Shown here piece after piece: positions 51,609 through 61,336 of a DNA stretch of 64,000 nucleotides (the first letter of the stretch is position 1; every line of letters starts with the position of its first letter). The notes under the pieces were generated by a model that was not told where the DNA came from, did not search any database, and worked only from the letters and a program-made list of their open reading frames with translations. A program made the position numbers and the translations under genes. Source of the DNA: Ignavibacteriales bacterium (lineage in GTDB: Bacteria; Bacteroidota; Ignavibacteria; Ignavibacteriales; Ignavibacteriaceae); NCBI GenBank assembly GCA_003538625.1, contig DPRR01000028.1, positions 186,001 to 250,000 of the forward strand. Reading direction: 5' to 3'.

Positions 51609-52760
51609 ATGAAAAGATATTTATATAATCAAATAATTGAAGACCTAAAGAAGAAAATTGTCTTTGTAACAGGACCAAGACAGGTTGGCAAAACATTTTT
51701 GGCAAAACAAATAATGGAAGGCTTTGCTCGACCGCAGTATTTAAATTATGATAATATTAATGATTTGAGAATAATTAATGACACGAGCTGGGCACTTAAC
51801 ACCGATTTAATTGTCTTTGATGAAGTTCATAAGATGAAAAATTGGAAGCGCTACATAAAAGGGGTTTATGACACAAAACCTAAAAATCAATCAATATTAG
51901 TTACCGGCAGTGCAAGACTTGATACTTTTCGGCAAACTGGTGATTCGCTAGCCGGGCGTTATCTGCATTTAAGATTAAACCCAGTTTCGATAAAAGAACT
52001 TTCACCAATAGTACCCAAAACCTATGATGCGTTGGAATTATTAAATACATTCGGTGGTTTTCCTGAGCCGTTGCTAAATGCTGTTAGCATAGAAAAAGAG
52101 AAAGCTGAAATAGAATCTGCAAGATGGAAAAATCAATACTATTCAGATATAATCAGAGAAGACATCCTGGAATTCAGCCGCATAGGCGAAATAAAAACAA
52201 TGAAAACACTGCTACAATTGCTGCGTACTAAAGTTGGATCTCCGCTTTCATTAAATTCAATAGCAAATGATTTACAAGTATCGCCCAACACAATAAAAAA
52301 ATATATTCAGATTCTGGAAAGTTTATATATTATTTTCCTTGTTACTCCCTTCCATAAAAACATTGCCCGCTCAATATTAAAAGAACCTAAAGTATATTTT
52401 TATGATACTTCTTTTGTTGAGGGAGATAAAGGTTTAAAATTAGAAAATGTCTGTGCAGTAAGTTTGTTAAAACACGTTCAGTTTTTGTTTGATACAAAAG
52501 GTGAAAATATAAAACTTAATTATCTGCGCACTAAAGACAATAGAGAAGTAGATTTCGCCATAGCCCGCGACGGAGAATTGACACATTTGATAGAAGTAAA
52601 ATTAAGCGACAACAAAGTATCTCCGTCTTTAAAATACTTTGCCGAAAGATTCAAAGCTGTTGAAGCAATTCAACTAGTTCATAATCTAAAACAAAATGAA
52701 AGCAGAGACGGCATTAATGTCTTACGTGCTTCTGATTGGCTTGGAGAGTTATCAGCCTAA
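51609..52760 (+). CDS. AAA family ATPase with DUF4143 domain, second copy
   Basis: The 383-residue protein has P-loop TGPRQVGKTFLAKQI, Walker B LIVFDEVHKMKNWKRYIKGV and sensor ILVTGSARLDTFRQTGDSLA. The middle has LLRTKVGSPLSLNSIANDLQ and VSPNTIKKYIQILESLYIIF, a winged-helix type, and the C-terminal part has a PD-(D/E)xK-like core in REVDFAIARDGELTHLIEVK. It shares all landmarks with 41142 but differs considerably in sequence, so the paralogy is old. Both have an inverted repeat just upstream. Function is not established. Confidence 0.92.
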   Translation: MKRYLYNQIIEDLKKKIVFVTGPRQVGKTFLAKQIMEGFARPQYLNYDNINDLRIINDTSWALNTDLIVFDEVHKMKNWKRYIKGVYDTKPKNQSILVTGSARLDTFRQTGDSLAGRYLHLRLNPVSIKELSPIVPKTYDALELLNTFGGFPEPLLNAVSIEKEKAEIESARWKNQYYSDIIREDILEFSRIGEIKTMKTLLQLLRTKVGSPLSLNSIANDLQVSPNTIKKYIQILESLYIIFLVTPFHKNIARSILKEPKVYFYDTSFVEGDKGLKLENVCAVSLLKHVQFLFDTKGENIKLNYLRTKDNREVDFAIARDGELTHLIEVKLSDNKVSPSLKYFAERFKAVEAIQLVHNLKQNESRDGINVLRASDWLGELSA

Positions 52761-52845
52761 AATATTTACATAATCTTTTCTGGTTTTATAATCGCTTCAT
52801 AACGGGGGATCGTGACAGACGAGGAAGACTACTCTAATTTTAGAA

Positions 52846-54189
52846 TTATTCCCCTTCATCGTCCAGCTTATCTTCCCAGAGATATTTTTTTGTTTCGCTG
52901 GCAATTACTCCGCTTAGTAAAAGTAATGAAACAAGATTTGGAACTGCCATAAGAGCATTTGTAATATCTGCAAAAGTCCAGACAACATTTAAAGACATCA
53001 CAGAACCGATCATCACAAACATTACCCAAAGGTAGCGGTAAGGTTTTACAACTTTATTTCCGAAAAGATACTCAGCTGCCTTTTCACCGTAATAAGACCA
53101 GCCGAGTATTGTAGAGAAAACGAAAGTCAATAATCCAAGTGTAAGCACAATTGGACCAACAATATGAAAATCACTAAAGGCTTGTTTGGTTAAAGCCGCG
53201 CCTGAAAGCCCTTTCATCCATTCACCGGAATTAACAATTACCAATCCTGTTATCGCACATACAACAACCGTATCCCAAAATGTTCCTGTTGATGAGACCA
53301 ATGCCTGGCGAACAGGATTTTTTGTTTGTGCTGCCGCGGCAACTATTGGCGCACTTCCCAAACCAGATTCATTTGAAAAGAGTCCGCGTGCAATTCCAAA
53401 TCTAATTGCTTCTTTCATTCCCGCACCAAGAAATCCACCAACAACTGCGTGTCCGCTAAATGCACTATTAAGAATAAGCATTATTGTATCCGGAATTCCA
53501 TTAATATTCATTCCAAGAACTATTAAACAACCAACCACATAAGTAATTGCCATAAAAGGAACGAGACGTTCGCAAACTTTTGCAATAGATTTTATTCCGC
53601 CGATAATTACAACAGCAGTAAGAACAGTTAACACTAATCCTGTAACCCACATTGGTATTTGAAAAGCTTCATTAACTAATGTTGAAATTGAGTTTGCCTG
53701 TACCATATTTCCAATCCCAAATGCAGTAACTGAAGTGAATGCCGCAAACAATACTGCAAGCCATTTCATATTTAATCCGCGTTCAAGAACGTACATAGGT
53801 CCGCCTGCCATCGAACCATCAGGCATTTTAACTCTGTATTTTACAGACAGCAGTGCCTCACTGTACTTTGTAGCAATTCCAAACACACCTGTTAACCACA
53901 TCCACAAAACCGCGCCGGGTCCGCCTGCAGCAACAGCAGTTGAAACACCAACAATATTTCCCGTTCCGATTGTTGCGGCAAGTGCAGTGGTTAAAGCCCC
54001 AAACTGACTTATATCACCCTTACCTTCTTTATCTCTGTGCAAAGAAATTTTTATTGCTTTGCCGATAAAGCGTTGAATGATTTTGAGTTGAAATGTTAAA
54101 AAGACATGTGTTCCAAAGAGAAGTATGATAAGCGGGTATCCCCAAAGTAAATCGCTAATTTGAGTAAGAATGTTTTCTAAGGCTTGCAT
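52846..54189 (-). CDS. Sodium/alanine symporter (AGCS family)
   Basis: The 447-residue protein has about ten to eleven membrane helices and the AGCS landmarks ALTTALAATIGTGNIVGVST followed by AVAAGGPGAVLWMWLTGVFG, and GGPMYVLERGLNMKWLAV, then LGSAPIVAAAAQTKNPVRQA. It imports alanine or glycine with sodium. Length is normal. It stands alone, ending next to the DUF4143 gene on the opposite strand and separated by 85 bases in which no hairpin is evident. Confidence 0.94.
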   Translation of the reverse strand: MQALENILTQISDLLWGYPLIILLFGTHVFLTFQLKIIQRFIGKAIKISLHRDKEGKGDISQFGALTTALAATIGTGNIVGVSTAVAAGGPGAVLWMWLTGVFGIATKYSEALLSVKYRVKMPDGSMAGGPMYVLERGLNMKWLAVLFAAFTSVTAFGIGNMVQANSISTLVNEAFQIPMWVTGLVLTVLTAVVIIGGIKSIAKVCERLVPFMAITYVVGCLIVLGMNINGIPDTIMLILNSAFSGHAVVGGFLGAGMKEAIRFGIARGLFSNESGLGSAPIVAAAAQTKNPVRQALVSSTGTFWDTVVVCAITGLVIVNSGEWMKGLSGAALTKQAFSDFHIVGPIVLTLGLLTFVFSTILGWSYYGEKAAEYLFGNKVVKPYRYLWVMFVMIGSVMSLNVVWTFADITNALMAVPNLVSLLLLSGVIASETKKYLWEDKLDDEGE

Positions 54190-54256
54190 AATTCTCCTTT
54201 GGCTTTAATTAGAAAGTTACCTGCACAATTTCTTTACTGTCTCTTGTTTTTAATTT

Positions 54257-55657
54257 TCAAAATCCTTCTTCACTAATAAGGTATGCCATAATAGCAATTG
54301 AGGCGGAACCAAGTTCAAGTTCTCTTGGATGTACAGACTCAAATGTGTCATTAGCTGAATGATGAACATCCATATAGCGTTGAGCATCGGGAACATATCC
54401 TAATTTTGCTTTTGTGTTTTTGATATACTGGATATCAACACCGCTGCCGCCTTTTTTAATCCAAGTAATTCCTGACTTTTCTAAAACAGGAAGCCAACTT
54501 CTTATTTTATTGAGAGTTGATGAATCGGTATCAACATCAAAGCCAATTGGAGTAAATCCCCCACGATCAGATTCTATTGCCGCTAAATGATTTTCATTGT
54601 TTGTCTCGACAAATTTCCCATATTCTTTGCCACCACGAGACCCGTTTTCTTCATTGATAAACAATACACATCGGATAGTTCGTTTAGGTTTTATACCAAG
54701 TTCTTTAATGAAAGACAATACTTCCATTGATTGAACACAGCCGGCGCCATCATCATGCGCACCGCACCCAACATCCCAGCTATCAAAATGCGATCCAACG
54801 ACAATTATTTCGTCTGGAAATTCTGTTCCTGTTATTTCTGCAACTACATTGTATGATTGAGTATCCGGAAAAGTTTTACAATTCATATTTAAATTGATTT
54901 TCAAATCGGGATTTTCAATCAAAGCATTATGCAAATAATCAGAATCTAAATAACCTATTGCCGCTGCAGGAATTTTTTGAAGTGAATCAACATAACCCAT
55001 TACACCGGTGTGGGGAACGTTATCATATTTGGTTGTAATCGATCGAATAAGCACGGCAACTGCACCATACTTTGCGGCTTCCATCGCGCCATAAAATCTT
55101 TGATCAACTGCTCCGCCATATCCGGCAAATGTATTTAATAAACTCTCATCAAGAGTGCGACTAAAGAAAACTATTTTTCCTTTTACTTCGTTTTGTCTCT
55201 CTTTTAATTCAGTAAAGTTTTTTACTTCAATAACATTTGCTGTAATTCCATTTTCAGTAGTTGCAACACTCCCACCGAGAGAAAGTATATTAAGAGATTT
55301 TCCATTTGTGCCGTTCTCTTTTACAATTTCTGCTGTCTCGACAGATCCTCTTTCCCAATGCGGAACCATTACCGACTGCAGCCAAACTTTATCAACTCCA
55401 AAGTTTTCTAGTTTTTCTTTTGCCCAGTAAATTGAGCGTAGTGAATTTTCTGAGCCGCTTAATCTCGGTCCGATTGCACAAAGTTCCTGTAATAATTTAT
55501 ATCCGGTTTTTTTTGTTAATGCTTTTCTTGTAATCTGATCGGCAACAAGATTGTATTGATTTAGTTTTAAAGAATCCAGTTGTGGAAATATTTGAAATGA
55601 TATCAAAACAATTAAAAGACAAACATTTTTAATTTGTAAAATAGAATTGGAATTCAA
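54257..55657 (-). CDS. Secreted M28 family metallopeptidase
   Basis: The 466-residue protein has a signal peptide (residues about 8-28, ending SFQIFPQ). Residues about 120-240 contain a PA-type insert (KGKIVFFSRTLDESLLNTFA; YGAVAVLIRSITT). The zinc peptidase core has VGSHFDSWDVGCGAHDDGAG with the His, Asp and bridging Asp, the Glu pair in LFINEENGSRGGKEYG, ESDRGGFTP, and the last His in DVHHSANDTFESVHP. All five ligand positions appear present. It is an aminopeptidase or carboxypeptidase acting outside the cytoplasm. Confidence 0.92.
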   Translation of the reverse strand: MNSNSILQIKNVCLLIVLISFQIFPQLDSLKLNQYNLVADQITRKALTKKTGYKLLQELCAIGPRLSGSENSLRSIYWAKEKLENFGVDKVWLQSVMVPHWERGSVETAEIVKENGTNGKSLNILSLGGSVATTENGITANVIEVKNFTELKERQNEVKGKIVFFSRTLDESLLNTFAGYGGAVDQRFYGAMEAAKYGAVAVLIRSITTKYDNVPHTGVMGYVDSLQKIPAAAIGYLDSDYLHNALIENPDLKINLNMNCKTFPDTQSYNVVAEITGTEFPDEIIVVGSHFDSWDVGCGAHDDGAGCVQSMEVLSFIKELGIKPKRTIRCVLFINEENGSRGGKEYGKFVETNNENHLAAIESDRGGFTPIGFDVDTDSSTLNKIRSWLPVLEKSGITWIKKGGSGVDIQYIKNTKAKLGYVPDAQRYMDVHHSANDTFESVHPRELELGSASIAIMAYLISEEGF

Positions 55658-55780
55658 TTAATCTTTCCTGTTAATAAAGAATTATAATCAATTTGTTTTT
55701 TGTGGAAAAAATAGCTTTGATGTTTATTAAAACAAAGATAGTTTGAAGAATATTTGATGAGACAAATTAGGAAATACAAA

Positions 55781-55806
55781 GTGGAGCCGTTTTACTGCGA
55801 CTCCAC
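55781..55806 (-). terminator. Stem-loop after the 183-residue membrane protein gene
   Basis: GTGGAGCCG and CGACTCCAC form a 9-bp stem with one mismatch and an 8-base loop, 11 bases past the stop at 55818 on the minus strand. Confidence 0.55.
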
Positions 55807-55817
55807 ATTAATAATTA

Positions 55818-56354
55818 TTATACTTCTGCCGGTGGTGGTTCTGATATTACATTTTCTTTAGGGAGTTTTTCATTAAATATCAGCCAGCTTAACACTGCTC
55901 CGCCAATAAAAAGTAAAATTGAAAACCAGTAACCAAATTGGTAATCAAGTGTAATTATGCCCTGACCGGTTGTATTTAATTTTGCATCTCCATCAATGTT
56001 AAATTTTAATAGAAACAAAAAGATAACTCCCAAAACAGATATAACTATATTGATAAGTGCTGTAGTCTTTTTCTTCATCAAGCTTATTAACAAAGCTGCA
56101 AGCGCAGCAATAAATGCCAGCAGAGCCATTGGCTGCGAACTAACTTCTTCATTCTCTTTATCCATATTATCATTTTGTCCCATCATATTTTGTCCAAACA
56201 TATCCGGCTGTTTTACTTCTGCTCCGGTAATTAGCTGAAATCCGGTTAAAGACATAATTGTTTGTCCGCTGCAGGAAAGATTTACGAATGGCAGAAAGAA
56301 ACAAAGAAGAATCAATCCGAATAAAAATGGTGAAGATTTTTTAGGAAGTTCCAT
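55818..56354 (-). CDS. Unknown multipass membrane protein
   Basis: The protein is about 178 residues from ATG 56354, preceded by AGAGG; a TTG at 56369 is upstream. It has a first membrane segment (FLFGLILLCFFLPFVNLSC), a polar Met/Gln/Asn-rich loop (residues about 35-72, with MFGQNMMGQNDN), two further helices (LLAFIAALAALLISLM and TALINIVISVLGVIFLFLL) and a last helix near the C-terminus. The loop after the first helix resembles no domain I know. Function unknown. Confidence 0.7.
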   Translation of the reverse strand: MELPKKSSPFLFGLILLCFFLPFVNLSCSGQTIMSLTGFQLITGAEVKQPDMFGQNMMGQNDNMDKENEEVSSQPMALLAFIAALAALLISLMKKKTTALINIVISVLGVIFLFLLKFNIDGDAKLNTTGQGIITLDYQFGYWFSILLFIGGAVLSWLIFNEKLPKENVISEPPPAEV

Positions 56355-56549
56355 AGATTTGCCTCTCAAAATAGTGATATATTATAGTTAATTCAGTGAG
56401 CTATGAAATTCTATTGTTGTCTTAGCTGCCCAGAAAACTTTATTAGGTCAAAATTAGTTTGCTTGATTAAAATTAATAATATCAATGCAGTACTTTAACT
56501 ATGCAGGAAGAATTTTTCTAAGCATAAATTTTATAAACAAACTCGGCCT

Positions 56550-57398
56550 TTAAAGATCTCTTGCTGCAAAAGTATCACCTTGTCTTATGTCGCCGGAAGT
56601 AAATCCTTTATAGAACCATTTTTTTCTTTGAGCTGATGTTCCGTGTGTAAATGATTCGGGAACGACATAACCTTGCGCCTGCTTTTGAATATTGTCATCA
56701 CCAACCGCACTTGCTGCATTTAGTGCTTCTTCAAGATCACCGCTCTCGAGCAGATCCTGCTGTTCAGTATAATGTGCCCAGATGCCGGCGTAAAAATCAG
56801 CTTGTAATTCCACTCTTACAGAATACTGATTGTATTCTTCCTTGCTAAGTTGTGAACGAAGATCATTCATCTTATCCATAACACCGGTTAACTTTTGTAT
56901 ATGATGACCAACTTCGTGAGCAATTACATAAGCCATTGCAAAATCACCCGGGGCTTTAAATCTTTTTTGCAGTTCTTCAAAAAAACTTAAATCTATATAA
57001 AGCTTTTCATCACCGGGACAATAAAAAGGACCCGTTGAAGCTCCCGCTGTACCGCAGGCAGATTGCACAGACCCGCTGAACAATACTAATTTTGGTTCAC
57101 GGTAAGTTGAGCCTTCTTCTTTAAAGATTTCGTGCCATACATTTTCTGTTTCCGCTAGTACAACGCCTACAAACTGTGCAAGTTCTTTATCCTGTGCAGT
57201 TTCAGTATAATTTGAATTCGTGGTCTTATCATCTATTTGAACATTTTGAATTATTGAAGTCGGATCTCCGCCGAGCAAAAGGACAACAATTACAATTGCA
57301 ATTGTCCCGATACCGCCGCCAACCAGACCCTTACCTCCGGAAGACATACCGCGTCTGTCTTCAACATTAGAACTTTCTCTTCTGCCTTTCCAGCGCAT
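56550..57398 (-). CDS. Neutral zinc metallopeptidase of the YpfJ type
   Basis: The 282-residue protein has a short N-terminal region, a membrane helix (IGTIAIVIVVLLLGGD, about residues 30-45), and a zinc peptidase domain with FAMAYVIAHEVGHHIQKLTG, carrying the HExxH zinc motif. SVRVELQADFYAGIWAHYTE supplies the third ligand, Glu or Asp, and the segment ending QYSVRVELQADFYAGIWAHY is a hallmark of the KPN_02809/YpfJ family. SGSVQSACGTAGASTGPFYC matches the upstream substrate-loop region. It would be anchored in the cytoplasmic membrane with the active site outside. Substrate unknown. Confidence 0.92.
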   Translation of the reverse strand: MRWKGRRESSNVEDRRGMSSGGKGLVGGGIGTIAIVIVVLLLGGDPTSIIQNVQIDDKTTNSNYTETAQDKELAQFVGVVLAETENVWHEIFKEEGSTYREPKLVLFSGSVQSACGTAGASTGPFYCPGDEKLYIDLSFFEELQKRFKAPGDFAMAYVIAHEVGHHIQKLTGVMDKMNDLRSQLSKEEYNQYSVRVELQADFYAGIWAHYTEQQDLLESGDLEEALNAASAVGDDNIQKQAQGYVVPESFTHGTSAQRKKWFYKGFTSGDIRQGDTFAARDL

Positions 57399-57510
57399 CT
57401 TAAATCCTTTCGATGATATATTTATTCATCATTCTGATATTGATATTATAACATCAGAAAGTTTGCAGGAATAAATTAGTTAGTGCTGACCAGCAAAGCA
57501 ATAAATCGTA

Positions 57511-57545
57511 AGAATATTTAAAGGAATATTTAAAGGAATATTTTT
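57511..57545. repeat. Three tandem 12-bp units
   Basis: AGAATATTTAA is followed by AGGAATATTTAA and AGGAATATTTTT, three near-identical 12-base units in the intergenic space between the zinc peptidase gene and the terminator of the CotH gene. Its purpose is unknown. Confidence 0.5.
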
Positions 57546-57577
57546 TTGAGAAATGCAAAATTAGGTGGGATTAATTT

Positions 57578-57604
57578 CCGGCTAAACTATTAGAGATTAG
57601 CCGG
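57578..57604 (-). terminator. Stem-loop after the CotH protein gene
   Basis: CCGGCTAA and TTAGCCGG form a perfect 8-bp stem with an 11-base loop, 18 bases beyond the stop at 57622 on the minus strand. Confidence 0.6.
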
Positions 57605-57621
57605 ACTAGTAAAATTTAAAA

Positions 57622-60600
57622 CTATTTTAAAAGGATCATCTTCTTAGTTTCAACAAAACTTCCAGCCTGTATACGATAGAAGTAAACTCCGCTTGTGTAC
57701 TTTGTTGCATTGAATTCAACCTCATAACTGCCCGCTGGTCTATATTCATCTACCAAAGTTGAAACTTCATTTCCCAGAACATCATAAATTTTAAGCTGCA
57801 CTCGAGACCCTTCGACTCCGCTCAGGGTGACATTTGGAATTGAATATCTAATAGTTGTTGCTGGATTAAAAGGATTGGGATAATTCTGGTACAAAACAAA
57901 TTCTGTTGGAACTAAATCATTTTCTATTTCAACTTTTGTATAAATATCATTCAGATAGCCGGGAGTGCCGGCAAATCCAGAAGCATTCCAGCTTTCTGCA
58001 AGTGAGTTATCCAGCTGCGGATTTACCAATGATAATGTTGGTCCGTTACCGTTTGGTAATGATGTCCATAATCCGCTAGATGAATATATAACTTCATCAA
58101 CCAGATTTCCGGAATTATCTTTTAACATTATATGATCTCCATCGCCGCTTAAGCCAAAATTTATATTTCCTAAAATTTTGTTTTGATTCGGATGAAGCAG
58201 TTTAAATTTAACCGTGTCTCTGCAGAGTACTAAATAATCATTTGCTCCAAGCATTGTTCCGCCGGGAAATGTAAACTGATTTGCAATATTATCATCAACA
58301 AATTTCCATCCTGAAATATCAACAGCGGCAGCATCGGGATTATAAAATTCTACCCAGTCTTCTGTATCAAACGCTGCAGATGATTTATAATTAATTTCAT
58401 TTATTACAATAGACGTAACTGTTAATTCTGCCGGTTCAAACACTGCTGTTAAAGTTGAGTTGGAATTAAGTACAACAAATATTTCCGGTGAGGTTGAGCT
58501 TGATATTCCTTGCCATTGTACAAATCTATATCCCGGCATTGGCAATGCTTTTATATGAACAGGAATATCATTAAAGAAAACATTTGTCGATCCATTATTT
58601 TTTATTTCAACAGTGTTTGTAAATATTTTTCCCCATCCCGGATTGTTTCTACTGATAACCAAAGAACTCGATCCGCTTATACCAAACTTAGAATAAAAAT
58701 GTCCTCTGGTGTTTTCTGGTCTGTCAACAGCAAAGTTTCTCATTATATCAACAAGCTCCTGCCAGCTATCACCAAATGAAATTGATTGCGGCCATCGCTC
58801 TTTGTGTCTTGGAATTTCGGATGCAATATTTCCCGCCATACTATCTATCACGGCAAGAACTTGGTTCGGTTCAAACGTAGTATTAACATGCGCAGCAAAG
58901 CGTTGTATAAATTCATTTTTAAAATCAGGATTATCAAGAAGTTTTCTTAACATCAAAGTAGACCATGGTGGATTTGGCCATGCGGGACCGTTTGTTGCCG
59001 TAGCCTGAGCTAATGTATTTGTTGTTGCTAATCCCTGTGCATTACCGCCAAACGTAAAATCAAGATCATATATCATCCAGCGCCACTTTGAACCGGCAGC
59101 TCTTTCACGCCATAGCTTCATATTTGATCCGGGCCAATCACCATTAGCAGAATATATTTGCGCAATTTGATAATCAAGGTATTCATCAACATCCACAATG
59201 GATTTTATATACTCATAATTAGCGGGATCTGCCATATTGTTTGTAGAAAGAAAATTTATCATTTCATTGTACGCTGCTACATCACCGCTGTTTGCGACAA
59301 TACCCTTGCTTATTTCAATTAGATCAATATTATCTTTATCAACACCGTGATGATAATAAACATAATGTTCATTTAATTTTTCTCTGATATTATGAATTCC
59401 CCAGTACTCGCCATTAATAAATAATATAGATGGACGATAATCCTGGTAATCTAATTTCATCCCCTGTTCAACAAGTGTTTGAACCATTGCATCACGAAAC
59501 ATTGTTCTCCACCAATCCTGCCCCGAACTGCGAAGAATAAAATTATTATATTCATAAACAGGAATGTCATCAAACAAACGATAGCGTAGTTTATCGTTTC
59601 CATATTCACCTCTGAAAAAGAATGCAAGAGATTTTTCAGGATATAAACGGCTGCATCCGCCATTTATTTTTACGCCTGTATTAACTTTAAATGCCAGCGA
59701 TTTATCAAACTCAAAAAACTCTAAGCTTACCGGTCTCTCCCAATCCTGGTTCCAATTTCTTGGTTCCGTACTGCAATTGTCAATTATTCCGTTTGTTCCC
59801 GCAACATAAATTCCAGATGTATCACTAAAAAAGTTTGCCGGATCAGTAACAAGAGAAAACACAGGAAGATCTGTTTGTTCATTAATAAAATATGTTCTTG
59901 TTTCTGTTATGCTTGGTGTATATCCATTTTTAAAAGCTCGGAATCTTAAAACTGATGTTGAATCTATTTGTATTGGAATTGAATATACAATGCTATTTGG
60001 TTCGGGAATTGTTCCATCGTTTGTATAATGGATTGTTACATCCTGCAAACTGTGTGAAACAGAAACATTAATTGATGATGAGTAAAATCCGCTTTGTGTT
60101 GATATTGAAGGGATTGGAAGAATATTAAAAATACCGGATTCTAAATTTGCAACCCCGGGTGTTGCAGGAGAAAATTTAAACCATGTGTTTATTCCATTTG
60201 GAAATCTTCCGAAAGAAATATCTGTTTGCTGTTCGCCAAAAGTAACCGTATCAAGAAGTTGTAAAGATGGATCAGACAATCCCAGACTTTCGCCGCTTGC
60301 GCTGAGTTTAAAATTTGTATGATTGCCTGTGTTGGCATCATCTGCCCAGAAAATGATATATCCGCCTGGTTCAATAAAAAGATCAATTTGTATTTGGAAT
60401 TTTTGTGGCTGTGATAGATCATCTGTTATATAATAATTTTTTAAATTAACAGCGGCAGAACCAGAGTTATAAATCTCTATCCAATCTGCGTAATTATTAA
60501 AATCAGGATCTGTTATTGTCGCGGAATTTGACGCCATTATTTCATTTATGAAAATACTTTGCGCAGTACTGATAGATTGAAACAGGATTATCAGTAAAAG

Positions 60601-60639
60601 AATTGAAATAAGATTTTTATAGAATATATTATTGTACAT
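57622..60639 (-). CDS. Secreted CotH-domain, lamin-tail T9SS protein
   Basis: The 1005-residue protein has a signal peptide (residues 1-26) and, in order, a lamin-tail domain (FINEIMASNSATITDPDFNN, about 30-150), a chitobiase C-terminal-like segment (residues 190-260, VTIHYTNDGTIPEPNSIVYS), a CotH kinase-like domain (about 270-640, with GGCSRLYPEKSLAFFFRGEY, FNNFILRSSGQDW-type text and DLDFTFGGNAQG), a fibronectin or DUF-like beta domain, a second lamin-tail domain (INEINYKSSAAFDTEDWVEF) and the sorting domain QNYPNPFNPATTIRYSIPNV. CotH kinases phosphorylate spore-coat proteins elsewhere, so a surface protein kinase is possible but untested. An in-frame repeat lies at 57804-57830. Confidence 0.9.
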   Translation of the reverse strand: MYNNIFYKNLISILLLIILFQSISTAQSIFINEIMASNSATITDPDFNNYADWIEIYNSGSAAVNLKNYYITDDLSQPQKFQIQIDLFIEPGGYIIFWADDANTGNHTNFKLSASGESLGLSDPSLQLLDTVTFGEQQTDISFGRFPNGINTWFKFSPATPGVANLESGIFNILPIPSISTQSGFYSSSINVSVSHSLQDVTIHYTNDGTIPEPNSIVYSIPIQIDSTSVLRFRAFKNGYTPSITETRTYFINEQTDLPVFSLVTDPANFFSDTSGIYVAGTNGIIDNCSTEPRNWNQDWERPVSLEFFEFDKSLAFKVNTGVKINGGCSRLYPEKSLAFFFRGEYGNDKLRYRLFDDIPVYEYNNFILRSSGQDWWRTMFRDAMVQTLVEQGMKLDYQDYRPSILFINGEYWGIHNIREKLNEHYVYYHHGVDKDNIDLIEISKGIVANSGDVAAYNEMINFLSTNNMADPANYEYIKSIVDVDEYLDYQIAQIYSANGDWPGSNMKLWRERAAGSKWRWMIYDLDFTFGGNAQGLATTNTLAQATATNGPAWPNPPWSTLMLRKLLDNPDFKNEFIQRFAAHVNTTFEPNQVLAVIDSMAGNIASEIPRHKERWPQSISFGDSWQELVDIMRNFAVDRPENTRGHFYSKFGISGSSSLVISRNNPGWGKIFTNTVEIKNNGSTNVFFNDIPVHIKALPMPGYRFVQWQGISSSTSPEIFVVLNSNSTLTAVFEPAELTVTSIVINEINYKSSAAFDTEDWVEFYNPDAAAVDISGWKFVDDNIANQFTFPGGTMLGANDYLVLCRDTVKFKLLHPNQNKILGNINFGLSGDGDHIMLKDNSGNLVDEVIYSSSGLWTSLPNGNGPTLSLVNPQLDNSLAESWNASGFAGTPGYLNDIYTKVEIENDLVPTEFVLYQNYPNPFNPATTIRYSIPNVTLSGVEGSRVQLKIYDVLGNEVSTLVDEYRPAGSYEVEFNATKYTSGVYFYRIQAGSFVETKKMILLK
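57804..57830. repeat. In-frame repeat in the CotH sorting domain
   Basis: GAGACCCTTCGACTCCGCTC and the following GGGTGAC form the known-style CTGAGCGGAGTCGAAGGGTC repeat on the minus strand, translated in frame as LSGVEGSR between the conserved YSIPN and VQLKIYDVLG. Related repeats lie at 26551-26578 and 63648-63672. Confidence 0.75.
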
Positions 60640-60847
60640 TTTATTATTAACCGGTTTTTATACTTATAAAATAATCATTCCCACAATTAAAGAAGACAGA
60701 TATTAACAGTATTAAGATTAATTAATCGGAAGTTTTGATGATAAAATGATTACAGGAAGAAAATAAATTAAATTGACTTAAATTTGTTTTTAATTTAATT
60801 TTTTCGCCAATAAATAATTAAACTCATTATAAAAGCAGAGTAATTGT

Positions 60848-61309
60848 ATGAATACAAAAATGAATATTGCCGGTGCCGCACCTTTTATTGCTGTTCCTAC
60901 TTTCGTCTATTTAATAATTACTGCAATTATCAGTTTAAACGAAAAACCTTTTTATACTATTACTGAAGAACATTATGGGATATTAATTGTTTTGGGAATC
61001 GTTTTAATCCTTCTCGGAATTTTAATGGTTGCGAACTGTGCAAGGAAATTACACAAATCCTTTAACCAGGGCTTGTTGATGAAAGATGGATTGTATAAAG
61101 TTTTTAGAAATCCAATGTATGCGGCTTATCTGCTGTTCATAATTCCCGGAATTGGTTTGCTTTTTAACTCCTGGCTTATGCTTACAACAGTACTTTTAAA
61201 TTATATTCTTCTCACAATATTTATTAAGCGCGAATACCAATATCTAAAAGAAAAATTCGGTGCTGAGTATGAATTATATCTTAAAACGGTTCTGATAAAG
61301 TTTTTATAA
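60848..61309 (+). CDS. Membrane methyltransferase, isoprenylcysteine/PEMT-like
   Basis: The 153-residue protein has about four membrane helices and the sequence LMKDGLYKVFRNPMYAAYLL, followed by FIIPGIGLLFNSWLMLTTVL, which carries the R-N-P-x-Y signature of small ICMT/PEMT-type methyltransferases, ending with the conserved KREYQYLKEKFGAEYELYLK. It uses SAM to methylate a lipid-like or thiol substrate in the membrane. Substrate cannot be read. It is divergent from the T9SS gene and precedes the hemerythrin gene on the other strand. Confidence 0.85.
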   Translation: MNTKMNIAGAAPFIAVPTFVYLIITAIISLNEKPFYTITEEHYGILIVLGIVLILLGILMVANCARKLHKSFNQGLLMKDGLYKVFRNPMYAAYLLFIIPGIGLLFNSWLMLTTVLLNYILLTIFIKREYQYLKEKFGAEYELYLKTVLIKFL

Positions 61310-61336
61310 AAGATGCTGATCTTTTTAATCAAAAAA

